14,712 nt of DNA, taken from NCBI GenBank assembly GCA_016867095.1, contig VGKK01000018.1:1-14712 (forward strand), in the 5' to 3' direction. The position numbers were made by a program, and so were the translations under genes. Positions 12,460-14,712 of the stretch are shown piece after piece. Position 1 is the first letter of the stretch. Each line of letters opens with the position of its first letter. A model generated the notes under the pieces. The model was given only the letters and a program-made list of their open reading frames with translations. It did no database searches and had not been told where the DNA came from. This DNA is from Candidatus Omnitrophota bacterium (GTDB taxonomy: Bacteria > Omnitrophota > Gorgyraeia > Gygaellales > Profunditerraquicolaceae).

Positions 12460-13236
12460 GATGTGCTTAAGCTCAAAAACAAAAATCTAATCTACGCCGG
12501 CGCTGTTGCCTGCCTGTTTTTATTCTTCGCCATTTTAATTCCGGTTCTGCGAGCCCCCGTATTAACCGCCTTAAGATACCCGCTTAATTTATCGGCCTTA
12601 CTCAAACGCGAAGTAAGAGGCATAATTTTTTATCACCGCAATTTTACGCAAAATGAACGGTTAAAAGACCAGGTAGATTTCTTAAAGCAGAAGATTAATG
12701 CAATGGAGGAGATTTCCGCCGAGAACGCGCGCCTAAAGAGACTCTTTAGTTTCAAGCAGAATTCTCCCTATAAGGTAATCGCCTGCAGGGTAATCGGCCG
12801 CTCGCCCGATAATTGGTCTTCGGTAATTATTATTGATAAGGGAAGATACAGCGGGATAAAAGAGGGGATGGTAGTGATTAATTATTTGGGCCTGGTGGGC
12901 CGGGTGATAGAAACCGCAAAGAATGCCAGCAAGGTGGTATTGATTAACGACCCCAATTTTGCCGTTTCAGCTATCGATAAGCGCAGCCGTCAAGAGGGCC
13001 TGGTCTGCGGCACGTTAGGGGCAAGTTTAACCATGAAGTATCTGCCAGGCGACGCGGATATCGCGGTTTCGGACAGCGTGATAACTTCGGGCCTGAGCGG
13101 TTTATACCCCAAGGGCCTGCTTATAGGCAGCGTGACGGCGGTAGGAGAGGAATTTTCAGGATTGAGCCGTTATGCCGTGATAAAACCCGCGGTGAATCTT
13201 TCCGATATTGAAGAAGTGCTGGTAATCGCGCAATGA
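12418..13236 (+). CDS. mreC: Rod-shape-determining protein MreC
   Basis: A 272-residue bitopic inner-membrane protein that couples MreB and MreD to the periplasmic PBP2-RodA wall synthase. A short cytoplasmic N-terminus is followed by one membrane helix (about 24-44), a periplasmic coiled coil (about 75-112, NERLKDQVDFLKQKINAMEE...ENARLKRLF) and the paired beta-barrel domain. Family landmarks in that domain include VIGRSPDNWSSVIIIDKG (125-142), VVINYLGLVGRVIE, LINDPNFAVSAI and SGLSGLYPKGLLIG (224-237). Roughly the first 14 residues are encoded by the palindromic tail of the repeat element, and there is no Shine-Dalgarno sequence before ATG 12418. GTG 12463 (V16) is an alternative with equally weak support. 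The stop overlaps mreD by ATGA. Confidence 0.93.
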   Translation: MSFFQNSINHLLIKDVLKLKNKNLIYAGAVACLFLFFAILIPVLRAPVLTALRYPLNLSALLKREVRGIIFYHRNFTQNERLKDQVDFLKQKINAMEEISAENARLKRLFSFKQNSPYKVIACRVIGRSPDNWSSVIIIDKGRYSGIKEGMVVINYLGLVGRVIETAKNASKVVLINDPNFAVSAIDKRSRQEGLVCGTLGASLTMKYLPGDADIAVSDSVITSGLSGLYPKGLLIGSVTAVGEEFSGLSRYAVIKPAVNLSDIEEVLVIAQ

Positions 13237-13721
13237 AGAAAGTAACCTACCTGTTAATTATTTTTTCCGCCGGCATCTTTCAGGCCAGCCTTTTAAACCT
13301 TTTCAGGGTATTTAACGTAAAACCCGACCTCCTTTTAATCAGCGCTATTTTTGCCGCTTTTATTTTTGATTTAAGGAGCGCCTTGGCCTTGGGCGCCATT
13401 TGTGGCCTGCTTAAAGATTCCCTGTCTGCCAATACCTTGGGCATAAATACGGCCTTATTCGGCTTATGGGTTTTCCTGATTATAAGATTATCCAGAGAGA
13501 TACCCCTGGATAATAACCTTATCCGCGCGGCAGTGGTATTTGTCGTGGTTATTTTTCAGAATATTATCTCCCGGGTTATATTTTTCGCTTTAGGCAGCCA
13601 CCTTTCTTCTCTAGGCGTTTTTATCCGCGCTATGATTTTAGAATTAATCTACGCGTCAGCCATTCTTGCCTTGATATTTTATATTATCAAATCTACCGCT
13701 TACCCCTTAGAAACAGAATGA
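13233..13721 (+). CDS. mreD: Rod-shape-determining protein MreD
   Basis: A 162-residue polytopic inner-membrane protein of the elongasome, with about five hydrophobic helices (3-20, 31-48, 50-65, 72-86, 96-118, 130-155 approximately) and few charges. Landmarks are the early QASLLNLF, KPDLLLISAIFAAF (30-43), LGAICGLLKDSLSANTLGIN (53-72) and the closing IRAMILELIYA. The GLLKD...LGIN stretch matches the conserved GLxxDxxxxxxxGxxAL core of MreD. Sequence conservation in this family is low, so position between mreC and mrdA with ATGA overlaps on both sides is the strongest support. Translation is probably coupled to mreC. Confidence 0.92.
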   Translation: MKKVTYLLIIFSAGIFQASLLNLFRVFNVKPDLLLISAIFAAFIFDLRSALALGAICGLLKDSLSANTLGINTALFGLWVFLIIRLSREIPLDNNLIRAAVVFVVVIFQNIISRVIFFALGSHLSSLGVFIRAMILELIYASAILALIFYIIKSTAYPLETE

Positions 13722-14712
13722 CTAGGCTAAGAATCGCAGGTTTTACCGTAATTTTCGTTTTTTTATTTTTGTTCTTGAATCTTTTCCGGCTTGAATTGAT
13801 GGGCGGTAGAAAATTCAGGGAATTAAGCGATAAAAACTGCATCCGTCTTTTGCCCCAGGAGGGCAGCCGGGGAAAAATCCTTGACCGCCGGGGAGACGTC
13901 ATTGTCGGTAACGAGCTCTCCTATGATGTAATGTTGATGCCTAAAGACGCACAGCAGATTGACCAGGCCTTAGCGGCCGTAGCCGGTATTTTAGGCAGGG
14001 ATTTTAAGGATTTAAAAAATACCTTTAAAAATAATTTTATTGCTTCGTCGGCGGCGGTTACCGTGGCTAAAGATATAGATGTCAAGAAGGCGATTACCCT
14101 TGAGGAATTAAAATCTAATATTGACGGAATCGTCATCCAGCCCCGGCCGCGGAGAAGGTATCCCCATGCCAGGCTGGCCGCGCATGTATTGGGTTATCTT
14201 AATGAAATTGACCGTTGGCGCCTGACCAAATTAGCGGATTACGGCTATAAAACCAAAGATATCGTGGGTTTCGGCGGCATAGAAGAAAAATATGATTATT
14301 ATCTGCGCCAGGAAGAAGGAGGCTTGAGCCTGGAGGTGGACAGCCGGGGCAGGTTTGTGCGCGCCCTGGGCTTTCGCCCGCCGAAAAACGGCAGAGATAT
14401 ACAGCTGACTTTAGATTTAAAAATACAAAAGATAGCGCAGGATTGCTTGGCCGAAAGAAAAGGCGCGGTCGTCATTATGGAGCCGTATAGCGGCCAGATT
14501 ATTGCCATGGCGAGCGCCCCGGATTTTAACCCCGCCGCATTTGTGAAAAAGGCGAATTCTTCCCTGCGCAGCCTCTTTAGCAGCCAGGAGGCGCCGTTAA
14601 TAAACCGCGCCGTTGCCGCCGCCTATCCCGCGGGTTCGGTATTTAAATTAGTCGTGGCTGCCGCGGCCCTGGAGACAAAAAAGATAAATTTGAATACTTC
14701 ATTTTTTTGTTC
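13718..14712 (+). CDS. mrdA: Penicillin-binding protein 2, elongation transpeptidase (partial at window end)
   Basis: The frame is open from the ATG overlapping the mreD stop (13718-13721) to the window end: 331 codons, no stop. This is a class B PBP that cross-links new peptidoglycan during side-wall growth with RodA. Visible parts: a signal-anchor helix (about 6-24, GFTVIFVFLFLFLNLF); the start of the pedestal domain with SRGKILDRRGDVIVGN (50-65); the typical HVLGYLNEI; VGFGGIEEKYDYYLR; GGLSLEVDSRGR; QLTLDLKIQKIAQ; GAVVIMEPYSGQIIAMASAPDFNP; and the transpeptidase active site YPAGSVFKLV with nucleophile S307 and K310 of SxxK. The later SxN and KTG motifs lie beyond the window. The SVFK form differs from the common STFK. 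rodA often follows but cannot be seen. Confidence 0.95.
   Translation, partial: MTRLRIAGFTVIFVFLFLFLNLFRLELMGGRKFRELSDKNCIRLLPQEGSRGKILDRRGDVIVGNELSYDVMLMPKDAQQIDQALAAVAGILGRDFKDLKNTFKNNFIASSAAVTVAKDIDVKKAITLEELKSNIDGIVIQPRPRRRYPHARLAAHVLGYLNEIDRWRLTKLADYGYKTKDIVGFGGIEEKYDYYLRQEEGGLSLEVDSRGRFVRALGFRPPKNGRDIQLTLDLKIQKIAQDCLAERKGAVVIMEPYSGQIIAMASAPDFNPAAFVKKANSSLRSLFSSQEAPLINRAVAAAYPAGSVFKLVVAAAALETKKINLNTSFFC

Overview
This is a gene-dense window in which every supported gene lies on the + strand. It reads as a chromosomal housekeeping region of a Gram-negative (diderm) bacterium: the lipoprotein-processing pair lspA and lgt sits with a complete mreBCD plus PBP2 rod-shape cluster. Gene content, the mixed GC level (hand-counted lines range from about 22% to about 62%) and many palindromic repeats at gene junctions remind me of uncultivated lineages such as Omnitrophota. 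That placement is an impression, not a demonstration.

Layout. 1-148 is the 3' end of an acyl carrier protein gene, closed by a strong intrinsic terminator. A sigma70-type promoter whose predicted start falls on the ATG then opens a run of metabolic and translation genes: yggS (PLP homeostasis), proC (proline synthesis), mtnP (methylthioadenosine phosphorylase), ileS, a DksA/TraR zinc-finger regulator, lspA, lgt and an RluD-type pseudouridine synthase. A 444-bp non-coding repeat block (8284-8727) follows. A fresh promoter then drives a membrane-anchored coiled-coil protein of unknown role, which is translationally coupled to aroA (EPSP synthase). A third promoter with a structured leader drives mreB. 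A second copy of the repeat block separates mreB from mreC, mreD and mrdA (PBP2, cut by the window end). mreC/mreD and mreD/mrdA overlap by ATGA.

The unusual content lies between and inside the genes. (1) Five arrays of exactly four 8-bp units (GTCACMAN or its reverse complement) lie around proC, mtnP and the ileS start, and one lies in frame inside aroA. (2) A 102-bp element, 92/102 identical in two copies, follows rluD and mreB. Its differences almost all spare the predicted stems, and each copy is followed by its own palindromes. One copy carries a 4 x 45-bp array with two hairpins per unit; the other runs into the mreC start codon. (3) Separate palindromes sit at the ileS-dksA, dksA-lspA, lspA-lgt and aroA-mreB junctions. 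In several of these cases the downstream ribosome binding site or start codon lies in the 3' arm, so the repeats may be supplying or gating translation signals.
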